From NIOZ-UU13 sp035528395 (GTDB lineage: Bacteria; Planctomycetota; Phycisphaerae; Sedimentisphaerales; Anaerobacaceae): a stretch of 64,000 nt of DNA. Shown piece by piece: positions 27,893 through 36,566 of the stretch (the stretch's first letter is position 1; each line of letters opens with the position of its first letter). The notes beneath the pieces are model-generated. The model saw only the letters and a program-made list of their open reading frames with translations. It did no database searches and was not told where the DNA came from. The stretch lies in NCBI GenBank assembly GCA_035528395.1, contig DATKYR010000119.1:1-64000 (forward strand), written 5' to 3'. Both the position numbers and the translations under genes were made by a program.

Positions 27893-28141
27893 ATAAAGGC
27901 CGACAATATTTAACCGGAAAAATGAAAATAGCCCCATATCGCCCAAAATGCTGAATGAAACATAACATATATTATGGGACGTTAATTATCGCACTTCAAA
28001 GAAGCATCATTTTTTGATTTCTTTCAGGGCTTGTTGTCTTGGGATTCGTGGTGTCTGAGTGTAATCCCACGCTTCTTCCCTTGGCTTGTCTTTATTAGAG
28101 TGCTTCTAAAAACCTTCGGATACTTATAAGGGTTTCAAAAC

Positions 28142-28318
28142 TTACTCGCTTCCGTTTTTCCTTAAGCCATCCATGAATACGATCTCTTGCTGCTCAGCTA
28201 CTTTTTGGGGATCATCATTTAGGTCATTCAATATATTTCTCCATTCTTTGTTATACAGCCTTTGTTTGTTATGATTCTTCAAAAGCTTGCTCAAAGTCAT
28301 CGCATCAATCATCGGCAT
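28142..28318 (-). CDS. Small ORF, 58 residues; possible downstream half of a frameshifted gene
   Basis: A 58-residue frame starting MPMIDAMTLSKLLKNHNKQ, with a helical, charged composition (LNDDPQKVAEQQEIVF) and ending GLRKNGSE. The open frame extends upstream without a start to just inside the 33-residue frame at 28341..28442, on which it would be a one-base shift. Joining the two gives a continuous hydrophilic protein of about 100 residues. Neither part matches a family I know. Being short, it may also be spurious. Confidence 0.3.
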   Translation of the reverse strand: MPMIDAMTLSKLLKNHNKQRLYNKEWRNILNDLNDDPQKVAEQQEIVFMDGLRKNGSE

Positions 28319-28340
28319 CGTGTCTTTGTTGGTCTTTTTG

Positions 28341-28442
28341 TCAGATTCCGTCCATTATCGTTTCTCTATTGGGGTCGCCACAATGTAAAGGATAAAAGGT
28401 TGGCTTGAATGATTTACAATTCCTGCATTCTTCTTTCATCAT
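28341..28442 (-). CDS. Small ORF, 33 residues with a CxxC motif; possible 5' half of a broken gene
   Basis: MMKEECRNCKSFKPTFYPLH followed by CGDPN carries a CxxC and a third cysteine, as in small metal-binding ribbons. AGAAGG lies 4-7 bases before the tandem ATG codons, a good ribosome site that supports real translation. It stops at 28341 where the other small frame (28142..28318) is already open in a different frame. That pattern fits a single base insertion or deletion in what was one gene, or two overlapping small genes. Confidence 0.35.
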   Translation of the reverse strand: MMKEECRNCKSFKPTFYPLHCGDPNRETIMDGI

Positions 28443-28715
28443 ATATCCTTCTGGAAAAAACCTGCTTTTTACCTAAAATCCGAAGCATAAAGAAAAGCAC
28501 GAAGCACGAAGCACGAAATTCGAAACAATATCTAATGACTAAAATTCAAATGACCAAAACAGTAAGTTTTCAAAATTTGAACATTTAAATTTCGAATTTG
28601 TTTCGGATTATGAATTTCGATATTCGGATTTAGAATTTAACGTAATTGACATAACGTTCTATATGGTAAGACATTATGTTCAACTAATAAATATGAGCGG
28701 CGCTGTAGCACTAAT

Positions 28716-29396
28716 CTAAAGTCCTATAATCTGGCCAGAGGGACCACGGAGCGATAAAGGCATGCCTAAGATTTCGTAATGCAGAATCGCCATTCTCAGC
28801 TCATCGGGGTCGGCGTAATCCAACAAAACTTCGGAAAGATATTTTGACTCGACAACTTCGTCCATACCTTCACGTTTGCCTACCAGTCCTTCAACCGTTT
28901 TGCTGGTGAATTCCGGAAGCGCTTGGATACTTGTCTGGAGTTCCGAAAGCTCTTCAAAGGCAGGCTGCACTTGTGGGGCCGGTATCGACAATTCAAGGCC
29001 AGGCCTTTTAGGTTTTACCGGTGGTGTTATGGGTTGAGTTCGAGGCGCTTGTTTGGCTTCGGCAGCGTATTTACGTACAACAGGAACAGGATGAGGATGA
29101 GGATGAGCTATTCTTTGCCGTACCGATTGGGCAGAAGGGCGAGACTCTCGCTTTTCTGTGGGATCGAGAGCACGCTGAATCTCCCTAACGAATTGTTCCA
29201 GCACCCCCCTACTGCTCGCGGGTTTACGTTTCTGCTGCTCCTCACTCTGCTCTTGCACCTTTTTCCCCTTTTTTGCTTTGATGATAGTGCCGAGCCCATA
29301 GACAGCCGCCACAAGAACGAGGACAAGTATATCCATCCAGCCTTCTACGCCGTTGCCGCGAGCAAGCTGAACTAATTGTGCTAAAAGAGCATTCAT
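28716..29396 (-). CDS. Single-pass membrane protein of unknown function, next to floA
   Basis: A 226-residue protein with one membrane helix near the start (MDILVLVLVAAVYGLGTII), then a basic linker (KAKKGKKVQEQ), a proline-rich middle with a His-Pro run (HPHPHPVP) and a short conserved-looking C terminus (DPDELRMAILHYEILGMPLSLR). AAGGAC six bases before the ATG supports the start. It lies downstream of floA after 129 bases of TATCAG-rich repeat. In this position it may be a membrane-organisation partner of FloA (inference). No domain was recognised. Confidence 0.65.
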   Translation of the reverse strand: MNALLAQLVQLARGNGVEGWMDILVLVLVAAVYGLGTIIKAKKGKKVQEQSEEQQKRKPASSRGVLEQFVREIQRALDPTEKRESRPSAQSVRQRIAHPHPHPVPVVRKYAAEAKQAPRTQPITPPVKPKRPGLELSIPAPQVQPAFEELSELQTSIQALPEFTSKTVEGLVGKREGMDEVVESKYLSEVLLDYADPDELRMAILHYEILGMPLSLRGPSGQIIGL

Positions 29397-29410
29397 AATA
29401 AAGTCCTTGT

Positions 29411-29521
29411 GTTAGGCTACCAGAGTATCAGGTTATCAGAATATCAGGTTAATTTTGTCTTTTCCTGGTATCCTGATTTTCTGATATTCTACGCCCTAAT
29501 ATCCTGCTTTCCTGATACCCT
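29411..29521. repeat. TATCAG-rich imperfect inverted repeat
   Basis: Left arm: repeated TATCAG words in one orientation (AGTATCAGGTTATCAGAATATCAGG). Right arm: the complementary words (CCTGATTTTCTGATATTC and CCTGATACCCT). It separates floA from the downstream membrane-protein gene and could form a large hairpin in the mRNA. Confidence 0.5.
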
Positions 29522-29525
29522 ACTT

Positions 29526-30539
29526 CTATTGTTTTTTCTTCGGCTTTGCAATGGAGTCGCGCATCGACGTATCGGCCATGATGTTTTTCATTCTATAATA
29601 GTCCATAATGCCGAGGTTGCCCTTCTGGAAGGCTTCAGCCATCGCTAATGGTATCTTTGCTTCGTTTTCCACTACGAGCGCCCGCATTTCCTGCTCGCGC
29701 GCGAATGCCATTGCCCGGCGTTTTTCCGCCTCGGCCTGTGCCCGAACTAAATCTGCTTGGGCCTGGTTCTTCTGCAGCACTGCGCCGACATTTTCACCGA
29801 CATCGACGTCGGCTATATCAATAGAGAGAATCTCATAAGCCGTTCCGGCATCAAGCCCTTTGGCAAGAACCGTTTTTGAAATCTTGTCCGGGTTCTCTAA
29901 AACGCTTTTATACGTTATTGCACTGCCGATAGTGGTAACAATTCCTTCGCCCACGCGAGCGATAATTGTCTCCTGGGTGGCACCGCCTATCAGTCTTTCG
30001 ATATTGGCCCGGACGGTTATGCGCGCCTTTGCCTTCAACTGAATCCCATCCTGAGCAACTGCATCTATCGTGCCTCTGCTCTTCTGGGGGTCTGGGCAAT
30101 CTATTACCTTGGGGTTGACGCTTGTCTGGACCGCTTCGAGAATGTCACGACCGGCCAGGTCGATTGCCGTGGCCGTCTGCAAAGACAAATCGATATTTGC
30201 CCTGCTGGCGGCTATTAAGGCGCGAACAACGTTTGGAACATTGCCGCGGGCCAAATAATGGCTTTCCAGGTCCCTTGTCGTAAGTGTCAATCCTGCCTGA
30301 ATCGCCGTTATTTTACTAATAACTATTGTTCTTATATCGACCTTTCTCAGCCACATCCCGATAAGCTCGGAGAATTTGACGTCGGCTCGCGATAGTTTGG
30401 CCTGCAGCCACAGCCGGAAGAATTTTAAGAACAGCATCAGGAACACAAAAGCGACAAGAAGGACTATGACCAAAAGAGCTATTCCGACGATTTTTACAGG
30501 TTCGGTCTGGGCCAGAATCGTGTTTGTTAAGTTATACAT
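29526..30539 (-). CDS. floA: Flotillin-like protein FloA
   Basis: A 337-residue UPF0365/FloA protein, a bacterial flotillin that organises membrane microdomains. An N-terminal hydrophobic hairpin (VGIALLVIVLLVAFVFLMLF) anchors it. The SPFH-like middle includes VDIRTIVISKITAIQAGL and ARITVRANIERLIGGATQETI, and the C-terminal heptad region includes AQADLVRAQAEAEKRRAMA and the family-typical ending around GNLGIMDYYRMKNI. It starts 15 bases after the stop of the short NfeD gene, in the arrangement NfeD-FloA known from many bacteria. Confidence 0.93.
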   Translation of the reverse strand: MYNLTNTILAQTEPVKIVGIALLVIVLLVAFVFLMLFLKFFRLWLQAKLSRADVKFSELIGMWLRKVDIRTIVISKITAIQAGLTLTTRDLESHYLARGNVPNVVRALIAASRANIDLSLQTATAIDLAGRDILEAVQTSVNPKVIDCPDPQKSRGTIDAVAQDGIQLKAKARITVRANIERLIGGATQETIIARVGEGIVTTIGSAITYKSVLENPDKISKTVLAKGLDAGTAYEILSIDIADVDVGENVGAVLQKNQAQADLVRAQAEAEKRRAMAFAREQEMRALVVENEAKIPLAMAEAFQKGNLGIMDYYRMKNIMADTSMRDSIAKPKKKQ

Positions 30540-30554
30540 ATTTTTGTCCTTTCA

Positions 30555-31055
30555 TTAACTATCTTCATCTTCTATTTTACGAACGGTCAACTGTGTACTC
30601 TCCACATCAATAACCTTGACCTTTTTACCTTTATCAATATATCCGCCTTCAGCCACACATTCAACTCTTTGTCCTGCAAAATCACACATCCCTACCGGCC
30701 GCAACGGTGTAAGCACGACACCGACCTCACCAAGCAGCTCTTTTAATTCGGACGTATCAGGTATGGCGTCGCCCTGCTGCCGTTCGGGGGGAGTAAGTGT
30801 AACGCTTTTGCCGAATCTGGTTTTTGGGAATATCCTGTAAGCAAAAATCAGGACTCCCGGTATCATTACAAATGCGATACCTACCCCTATCCAGCCGGCC
30901 ATCGCACTGTGCTGAAAAAATATCACTGCACCGCCGATTAAACACGCCAGCGCGCAGAGACTTATCAGCCCGCCGCTCGGCACGAATACTTCCGCTATTA
31001 TCAGAACCGCACAGGCAAAATAAAGAAAAATAGCAAAAAACAGCCACCAACCCAT
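30555..31055 (-). CDS. Short NfeD-family membrane protein
   Basis: A 166-residue NfeD protein. It has two or three N-terminal helices (FFAIFLYFACAVLIIAEVFVPSGGLI) and a C-terminal OB-fold (LLGEVGVVLTPLRPVGMCDFAGQRVECVAEGGYIDKGKKVKVIDV). There is no protease domain, so this is the short form that normally pairs with flotillins. It immediately precedes floA and follows the long, protease-containing NfeD. Confidence 0.88.
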   Translation of the reverse strand: MGWWLFFAIFLYFACAVLIIAEVFVPSGGLISLCALACLIGGAVIFFQHSAMAGWIGVGIAFVMIPGVLIFAYRIFPKTRFGKSVTLTPPERQQGDAIPDTSELKELLGEVGVVLTPLRPVGMCDFAGQRVECVAEGGYIDKGKKVKVIDVESTQLTVRKIEDEDS

Positions 31056-31095
31056 TAGCTTATCCCTCTAATTTTTACCACTAAGGTACATGTAA

Positions 31096-31220
31096 AGTGC
31101 CTAAAGCGACACGTAAGTGTCATCCTGAGGCGAAGCCGAAGGATCTGGCCAACGAAAAAGAGATTCTTCACTTTGCTGCGCTGCGTTCAGAATGACAGCA
31201 AAGCTGTCACTTTAGCTCAC
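31096..31220. repeat. AGTGCCTAAAG palindromic repeat, copy 1, plus 11-base tandem repeat
   Basis: It begins AGTGCCTAAAGCGACACGTAAGTGTCATCCTGAGG and ends TGACAGCAAAGCTGTCACTTTAG (quoted in parts). The same element lies at 50432-50580 in the opposite orientation. At its 3' end TCACTTTAGC is repeated about three times (31208-31240), running into the stop codon of the long NfeD gene. It occupies the gap between the two NfeD genes. Confidence 0.65.
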
Positions 31221-31236
31221 TTTAGCTCACTTTAGC

Positions 31237-32769
31237 TCACTTCGCTTTAACTACAACTCTATTACCATGAATTTCAATTATCTCGACCTTTGTGCCTTTG
31301 TCAAGGAACTCGGCCTCAGCTACTACATCTACTATCGCATCGCCGAATTTTGCTTTTCCTGTGGGCCTTAGTATCGAAACCACTTCACCTGCATCGCCCA
31401 GATTTACGCTTACGGTTTTACTTTCGGGCGGAGTAGTCATGCTCAATGGTATTTCACCGCTCTGCCTTGGGACCGCCGGGGCAAGTATCAGCCCGCTAAG
31501 GAACTGAATACGCGGCAGATATTTTGACAACAGCCACGCCAAAACAATAAATCCGACAAATCCCATCGATAGCCCTACGACCCCCCAAGTGAAATCACTC
31601 CAGGCAATTGCATCTTGGGGCCAGGGTAATTTTTCCGGCGGATTCTTGATGAGCATACCGAATAAGCCGGCGAAAATGCATACAATTCCCGAAAAGCCTG
31701 CGATCCCAAAACCAGGCAGGATTAAAAATTCGACCAGGAGCAGAAGTATTCCTAAAAGAAATAACGCTACTTCCACCCAGTTGGCTAATCCGACAAGGTA
31801 TTTACTGCCAATTATGATTGTAAAGCATATAACCGCCGCCAGGCCGGGCAGACCCACACCCGGGGTGTTAAATTCAATATAAACGCCCAACAAGGCGAGC
31901 ATAACAAGCACGGCCATCGCTGCCGGTGAGTTTAACCATCGAACCATTTCTTCCGACCAGTTGGTCCTAAGCACCATTGGTTCGCCGACAAAGGTTACGC
32001 CGTCGCGTTTGGCCAAGAATTCAAGGGCTCCTGCCCGGTCTTCGACCTGTGCTCTGGCTACGCCGTATTCGAGAGCTTTAGAAGCAGTCAGCGTCAAAAG
32101 CTCATCATCTTTGACAATTAGCTCCTGGTTGTCCAGGTCATAAGTATTTGGGTCTTTGGGCAATTGCTCGCTCTCGAAATACTCAGACTTGCCGGTTTGC
32201 AGATTTTTTACTCTGTAGACCTTTGTTTGCATGGTAACCATAGCTTTTAGCAGCGGCGCTGGATATCCGTTTGCTTCCGCGGCCCGCATAAACGCTGCGC
32301 GGGTAAAGCTTTCGACTTTTTCCCGTTCAACACCCTCGAGTTTACCGCCGAGCACAATCGGAGCGCAATCGCCTATGGTTGTGTTCTCGCGCATTATTAT
32401 GTCCTGACAGGAGACGCTTATCATCGCACCGGCTGATATAGCTTCGGTAGTTATGTAAGCAACGGTGTGGGCTTTTTTGCCTATATCGAGTATGAAGTAT
32501 TTGGATATATCATCCGCTGACTGGAGAAGACCACCGTAGGTCCCTATTTCATAAATCAGGTATTCCACCTCTTCATTAAGGGCGGTTTGTGTTCTGCGCT
32601 GGATGGATTTGTAAAGCCCATTGTCAATCATCCCCTCACAGATGATTACTGCTGCCTTTGCACCTGGCGTCTCTGCCGGGGCGTTGCTGAATTCTTCTGC
32701 CATAACAGCCCCCCAAAGCAATAAGAGGCACGGCAGAACAATTGCAATTTTTCGAAGTGCAAGTTTCAT
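31237..32769 (-). CDS. Long NfeD protein with ClpP-class serine protease domain
   Basis: A 510-residue membrane protease of the NfeD1b type. The ATG at 32769 opens a signal peptide (LALRKIAIVLPCLLLLWGAVMA); the longer frame from a TTG at 32805 lacks support. Residues about 30-260 form a ClpP/S49-like domain with the probable nucleophile serine in EAISAGAMISVS. Four to five helices follow (LGVYIEFNTPGVGLPGLAAV and onward). The C-terminal OB-fold is DAGEVVSILRPTGKAKFGDAIVDVVAE (in parts). It is the first gene of a cluster with the short NfeD and FloA. These proteases are thought to cut membrane substrates near flotillin domains. Confidence 0.88.
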   Translation of the reverse strand: MKLALRKIAIVLPCLLLLWGAVMAEEFSNAPAETPGAKAAVIICEGMIDNGLYKSIQRRTQTALNEEVEYLIYEIGTYGGLLQSADDISKYFILDIGKKAHTVAYITTEAISAGAMISVSCQDIIMRENTTIGDCAPIVLGGKLEGVEREKVESFTRAAFMRAAEANGYPAPLLKAMVTMQTKVYRVKNLQTGKSEYFESEQLPKDPNTYDLDNQELIVKDDELLTLTASKALEYGVARAQVEDRAGALEFLAKRDGVTFVGEPMVLRTNWSEEMVRWLNSPAAMAVLVMLALLGVYIEFNTPGVGLPGLAAVICFTIIIGSKYLVGLANWVEVALFLLGILLLLVEFLILPGFGIAGFSGIVCIFAGLFGMLIKNPPEKLPWPQDAIAWSDFTWGVVGLSMGFVGFIVLAWLLSKYLPRIQFLSGLILAPAVPRQSGEIPLSMTTPPESKTVSVNLGDAGEVVSILRPTGKAKFGDAIVDVVAEAEFLDKGTKVEIIEIHGNRVVVKAK

Positions 32770-32880
32770 ACTAAGAATTCTACCTCTATATTGCGAATTT
32801 GGCAATATAAATAACGCTTAGCATAAAATATTGTCGTTCCCGCATAAAATTGCTACTCCTGCCGAAGCAGGGGCAGGAAT

Positions 32881-34599
32881 CTACGACAAATCTGCCACTT
32901 TTGGCTTGACGCCCTCCCAGTGCAGCCCGCCTATTACCGCTTGTGCGATATTCGTGAGGTGATCGCCGATTTTTTCGACATTGTCAACCAGGTCGATAAA
33001 TACTAATCCTGCTTCTGGTGAGCACACGCTATCGCTCATACGCTGAACATGGCTGCGACGAAAATCCATCTGCATCTTGTTGATGTTGCCCTCATTGACC
33101 AGAGCTGACTTGCCTGCCTTAATGTCACTGTTTTCCAGAGCTTCTATGATGTATTCAAACATCTGCTCTATTTCGCTTCTAAGTTGGTCAATCTCAGCCA
33201 GTGCCAAGTCGCTAAATGAAAGCTTTTTGTCAATTTTCCGCTCAGAGATTTCGACAATATTAACGGCGTGGTCGCCTATACGCTCGAGGTCGTTGACCGT
33301 GTGCAAAAGAACCGGCAACTCGACGGATACTTCATCGGATAGTTGTCTGCGTGATAATATCGAAAGATATGATGTAATTTCATACTGGAATTCGTCTATA
33401 AAATCCTCTATTTGTCTTACCGATTCGAGCTTTCTTCTGTCATCATTAACAATTCCGCTGATAGACTGCTCAAGGGCTGTTTTTGCAGTTTTTGCCATAC
33501 GTACTATTTCACGCCTTGACTGTTCCAGTGCTATTACCGGTGTATCAAGAAGGTGGTACTCGAGTACAACCGGCTTAGCTGCCAAATCACCTGGTTTTTC
33601 GGGCAAAAATTTGACAACTAATTTCTCTAACACACCTGCCAATGGCAAGAATATGCCGGAATTGACAACGTTAAAAAGAGTGTGCGCGATCGCAATATTG
33701 GCTGCAATAGTGCCGGGCCCGAGTTTCCAGGGAGAAATTACATGAACCAAAGCACCAAACCAACCCGCATAAATAAATGGATAAGCTATGCCCGCGCCGA
33801 GAACGTTAAATATTGTGTGTGCCCATGCCGTGCGCTTCGCATTTAGATTCGCCTGCAGTGCCGCAAGCTGAGCTGTAATTGTTGTTCCGATATTGCTGCC
33901 TAACACGAACGGTACCGAAACATTGAGCACTGTTTGCCAGTCGCTCCCGAAAGCTCCTCCCATGGCCAGCAATTGCACGATAGCGATTGCGGCCGAGCTG
34001 CTTTGAAGAAGCGTTGTTATTACCGCCCCGGCCAAAATTGCTAATAGAGGCTTGTTGCCCAGAGCCACGAAAAGCTCTTGTACTTTCGGGCTTTCCTTCA
34101 ACGGATCGAAACCGGCCTTCATAAAACCGATGCCGACAAACAGTATTCCGAACCCCAGCAGTATTTGTCCCGTACTTTTGGTTCTCCGTGTTTTACCCAA
34201 CGTCCGCATGAAGAATCCTATGCCAACTGCAGGAAGAGCATAAGCTGTAATCTTAAGGGCACCAATTCCTGATATGGACACTAACCACGCCGTTGCCGTT
34301 GTGCCCACATTTGTTCCAATAATTACGCATATCGCCTGTCTGAGCGTCAGCAGTGCGGCATTAACGAATCCGATAACCATAACGGTCGTAGCAGAGCTGG
34401 ATTGAACTAAAGCCGTAACACCTGCGCCGACAAGAAAAGCAATCAGGGGTCTCCTGGTCATTGACTCAACTATCTTCCTGAGCCTTTGGCCGGCGACTTT
34501 TTTCAGCCCGTCCGACATTAGACCCATACCAAACAAAAACAAACCCAACCCCCCCACTGTTCCGAATAGCATCTCCCTTAAAATTAACTCTTTTGTCAT
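32881..34599 (-). CDS. Na/Pi cotransporter-family protein with PhoU-like domain (copy 2)
   Basis: A 572-residue protein of the Na+/phosphate cotransporter (NptA/SLC34-like) family. The two inverted transport repeats carry the signatures LVQSSSATTVMVIGFVNA and LLQSSSAAIAIVQLLA, each followed by GTNVGTTATAW or GSNIGTTITAQ. Residues about 350-560 form a PhoU-like helical bundle (LLHTVNDLERIGDHAVNI, LVDNVEKIGDHLTNIAQAVI). AAGGAACC lies before the ATG. It is the downstream copy of a tandem pair with the gene at 34713 and has the same length. Confidence 0.9.
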   Translation of the reverse strand: MTKELILREMLFGTVGGLGLFLFGMGLMSDGLKKVAGQRLRKIVESMTRRPLIAFLVGAGVTALVQSSSATTVMVIGFVNAALLTLRQAICVIIGTNVGTTATAWLVSISGIGALKITAYALPAVGIGFFMRTLGKTRRTKSTGQILLGFGILFVGIGFMKAGFDPLKESPKVQELFVALGNKPLLAILAGAVITTLLQSSSAAIAIVQLLAMGGAFGSDWQTVLNVSVPFVLGSNIGTTITAQLAALQANLNAKRTAWAHTIFNVLGAGIAYPFIYAGWFGALVHVISPWKLGPGTIAANIAIAHTLFNVVNSGIFLPLAGVLEKLVVKFLPEKPGDLAAKPVVLEYHLLDTPVIALEQSRREIVRMAKTAKTALEQSISGIVNDDRRKLESVRQIEDFIDEFQYEITSYLSILSRRQLSDEVSVELPVLLHTVNDLERIGDHAVNIVEISERKIDKKLSFSDLALAEIDQLRSEIEQMFEYIIEALENSDIKAGKSALVNEGNINKMQMDFRRSHVQRMSDSVCSPEAGLVFIDLVDNVEKIGDHLTNIAQAVIGGLHWEGVKPKVADLS

Positions 34600-34712
34600 A
34601 TTGGTTCCTTACATCGTATTGTATATCGCATCATAGACCAATGGCGCGGCAGTTTTATCTGTTTTGGTATCACCGGTCAAGCGAGTTTTTCTATGATTGC
34701 AAGCTTTGTTTT

Positions 34713-36431
34713 TTAAGCTTTGTCAATATCTCGTTCGGGATTGGTATAAATTTTCGGCTCGACCTCCGCCCATTGTAGGCCGCCTATTACCGCTTGTGCG
34801 ATATTGGTGAGGTGGTCGCCGACTTTTTCCACATTGTCGACCAGGTCGCAGAATATCAGCCCTGCCTCAGGCGAGCAGAGGCCCTCGCTCATTCGCTGAA
34901 CATGGCTTCGGCGAAAATCCATCTGCATCTTGTTGAGGTTATCTTCATTAACCAACGCTGATTTGGCGGCTTCAGTATCATTATTTTCCAGGGCTGTTAT
35001 GATATAATCACACATCTGCTCTGCCTCTTTTTTCAATTGAGCAGCATCGGTCAGTGCTAAGTCGCTAAAGATAAGCTTTTGCTCTATTTTTCGTTCAGCA
35101 ATCTCGACAATGTTTACAGCGTGGTCACCTATACGCTCGAGGTCATTAATCGTATGCAACAACACCGGCAATTGCACGGACATCTCATTGGAAAGCGCCT
35201 TCGTTGATAAAGCCGCAAGGTATGATGTGATTTCGTACTGGAGAGTATCCGTTATATCTTCGGTCGTCCGCGCAATATCAAGTTTTCTCATGTTATTTTC
35301 AACAAGCCCGTCCACTGCCTGATTAACCGCCCTTTTGGAAGCTCGTGCCATCCGCGCTATCTCACGCCGGGCCTGATCCATAGCCAACTCCGGCGTTGCC
35401 AACAAGTGTCGTTCCAATACCGTCGGCTGAAGCAGTAACTCGCCCGGCTTTTGCGGTACCAGCTTAAGTACCAGTTTTTCCAGGACACCCGTCAGAGGCA
35501 GGAAGAATGCCGCCTCGAATATCTTTATGGTTGTATGAGTAACCGCGATGGAGACGGCAATCGTTGTTTCGTTGAGTCCCCAGGGTGTGATTATATCAAC
35601 AAGTTTGCCCACCTGAGCGATGAACCAGAAACAGATAAAAGCCCCGATAACATTGAACATCGTATGTGCCCAGGCAGCTCGACGCGCGTTGCGATTGGCC
35701 TGAAGGGCCGCAAGCTGAGCCGTAATTGTTGTGCCGATGTTATCACCGAGTATGAACGGTATTACCACCAGTAAAACCTGTTTCCAGTCATTACCGAACG
35801 CTCCCTGAATAGCCAGCATCTGAATCAATGCAACCGAAGCCGAGCTGCTTTGCAGCAGCATTGTTATGACTGTTCCAGCCAAAATGGCCAAAAGCGGATT
35901 ACGCCCAAACCATATCAATGCTTTATGTGCGCCTTCACTCTCTTTCAGAGGGATGAAGGCGTCTTTCATAAAACATATGCCAATAAACAAAATGCCAAAA
36001 CCGACGAGGATTTGCCCTACATTTTTCGACCTTTGTGTTCTACTGAATATCTGAAGGGCAAATCCGATAGCAACGGCTGGAAGTGCGTAATCAGTCACCT
36101 TGAATGCCTCAAACCCTGAAATGGAAACCAGCCAAGCCGTCGCTGTTGTGCCGACATTCGTGCCGATAATTACGGATATTGCCTGTTTGAGAGTAAGCAG
36201 TCCTGCGTTCACGAAGCCGACCACCATAACGGTTGCAGCAGAGCTCGACTGGATTAAAGCTGTGGTGCCGGCACCAACCAGAAAACCAAAAATCCGTCTT
36301 TTGGTCATTGATTCAAGGATGTTTTTAAGTTTCTTGCCAGCGACTTTTTTAAGGCCGTCAGACATCTGCATCATACCATACAGAAATAGCCCCAACCCCC
36401 CTGCTGTGCCGAAAATCATATCTGTGGTCAT
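34713..36431 (-). CDS. Na/Pi cotransporter-family protein with PhoU-like domain (copy 1)
   Basis: A 572-residue paralog of its downstream neighbour, with the same plan: LIQSSSAATVMVVGFVNAGL, LLQSSSASVALIQMLA, GDNIGTTITAQLAALQANRN, then the PhoU-like bundle LLHTINDLERIGDHAVNIVE and LVDNVEKVGDHLTNIAQAVIG. The 5' context (AAGGAACC then ATATG-like spacing) is also shared, so a tandem gene duplication is clear. Sodium-coupled phosphate uptake is the expected role. The PhoU-like domain may sense or regulate transport, which is inference. The two copies are 113 bases apart. Confidence 0.9.
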   Translation of the reverse strand: MTTDMIFGTAGGLGLFLYGMMQMSDGLKKVAGKKLKNILESMTKRRIFGFLVGAGTTALIQSSSAATVMVVGFVNAGLLTLKQAISVIIGTNVGTTATAWLVSISGFEAFKVTDYALPAVAIGFALQIFSRTQRSKNVGQILVGFGILFIGICFMKDAFIPLKESEGAHKALIWFGRNPLLAILAGTVITMLLQSSSASVALIQMLAIQGAFGNDWKQVLLVVIPFILGDNIGTTITAQLAALQANRNARRAAWAHTMFNVIGAFICFWFIAQVGKLVDIITPWGLNETTIAVSIAVTHTTIKIFEAAFFLPLTGVLEKLVLKLVPQKPGELLLQPTVLERHLLATPELAMDQARREIARMARASKRAVNQAVDGLVENNMRKLDIARTTEDITDTLQYEITSYLAALSTKALSNEMSVQLPVLLHTINDLERIGDHAVNIVEIAERKIEQKLIFSDLALTDAAQLKKEAEQMCDYIITALENNDTEAAKSALVNEDNLNKMQMDFRRSHVQRMSEGLCSPEAGLIFCDLVDNVEKVGDHLTNIAQAVIGGLQWAEVEPKIYTNPERDIDKA

Positions 36432-36566
36432 ATCGGTTCCTTACAGGGCCATTGAAAAGTGAAAGATTTATAATCGTGCGGCAGTTTTATTTGTTTTTGC
36501 TTAACCGGTCAAGCGAAAAAAAACAAATATCAAAATTGCAATCTAAACTCTTGAATTTTGATTTTT

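Larger units (their letters stand above)
27893..28715. other. Gene-poor gap with a possible broken small gene and repeat debris
   Basis: The gap holds two small minus-strand frames (28341..28442 and 28142..28318, listed separately). Near 28496-28650 there is AT-rich repetitive DNA: GAAGCACGAAGCACGAAATTCGAA, then a tract in which TTCGAAT-type words recur. No transposase or RNA gene was seen. Confidence 0.4.

Noticed and set aside
29411..29521. Possible CRISPR-like array
   Set aside because: The repeated words are short, differ in spacing and switch orientation; there are no unique spacers of equal length and no cas genes.
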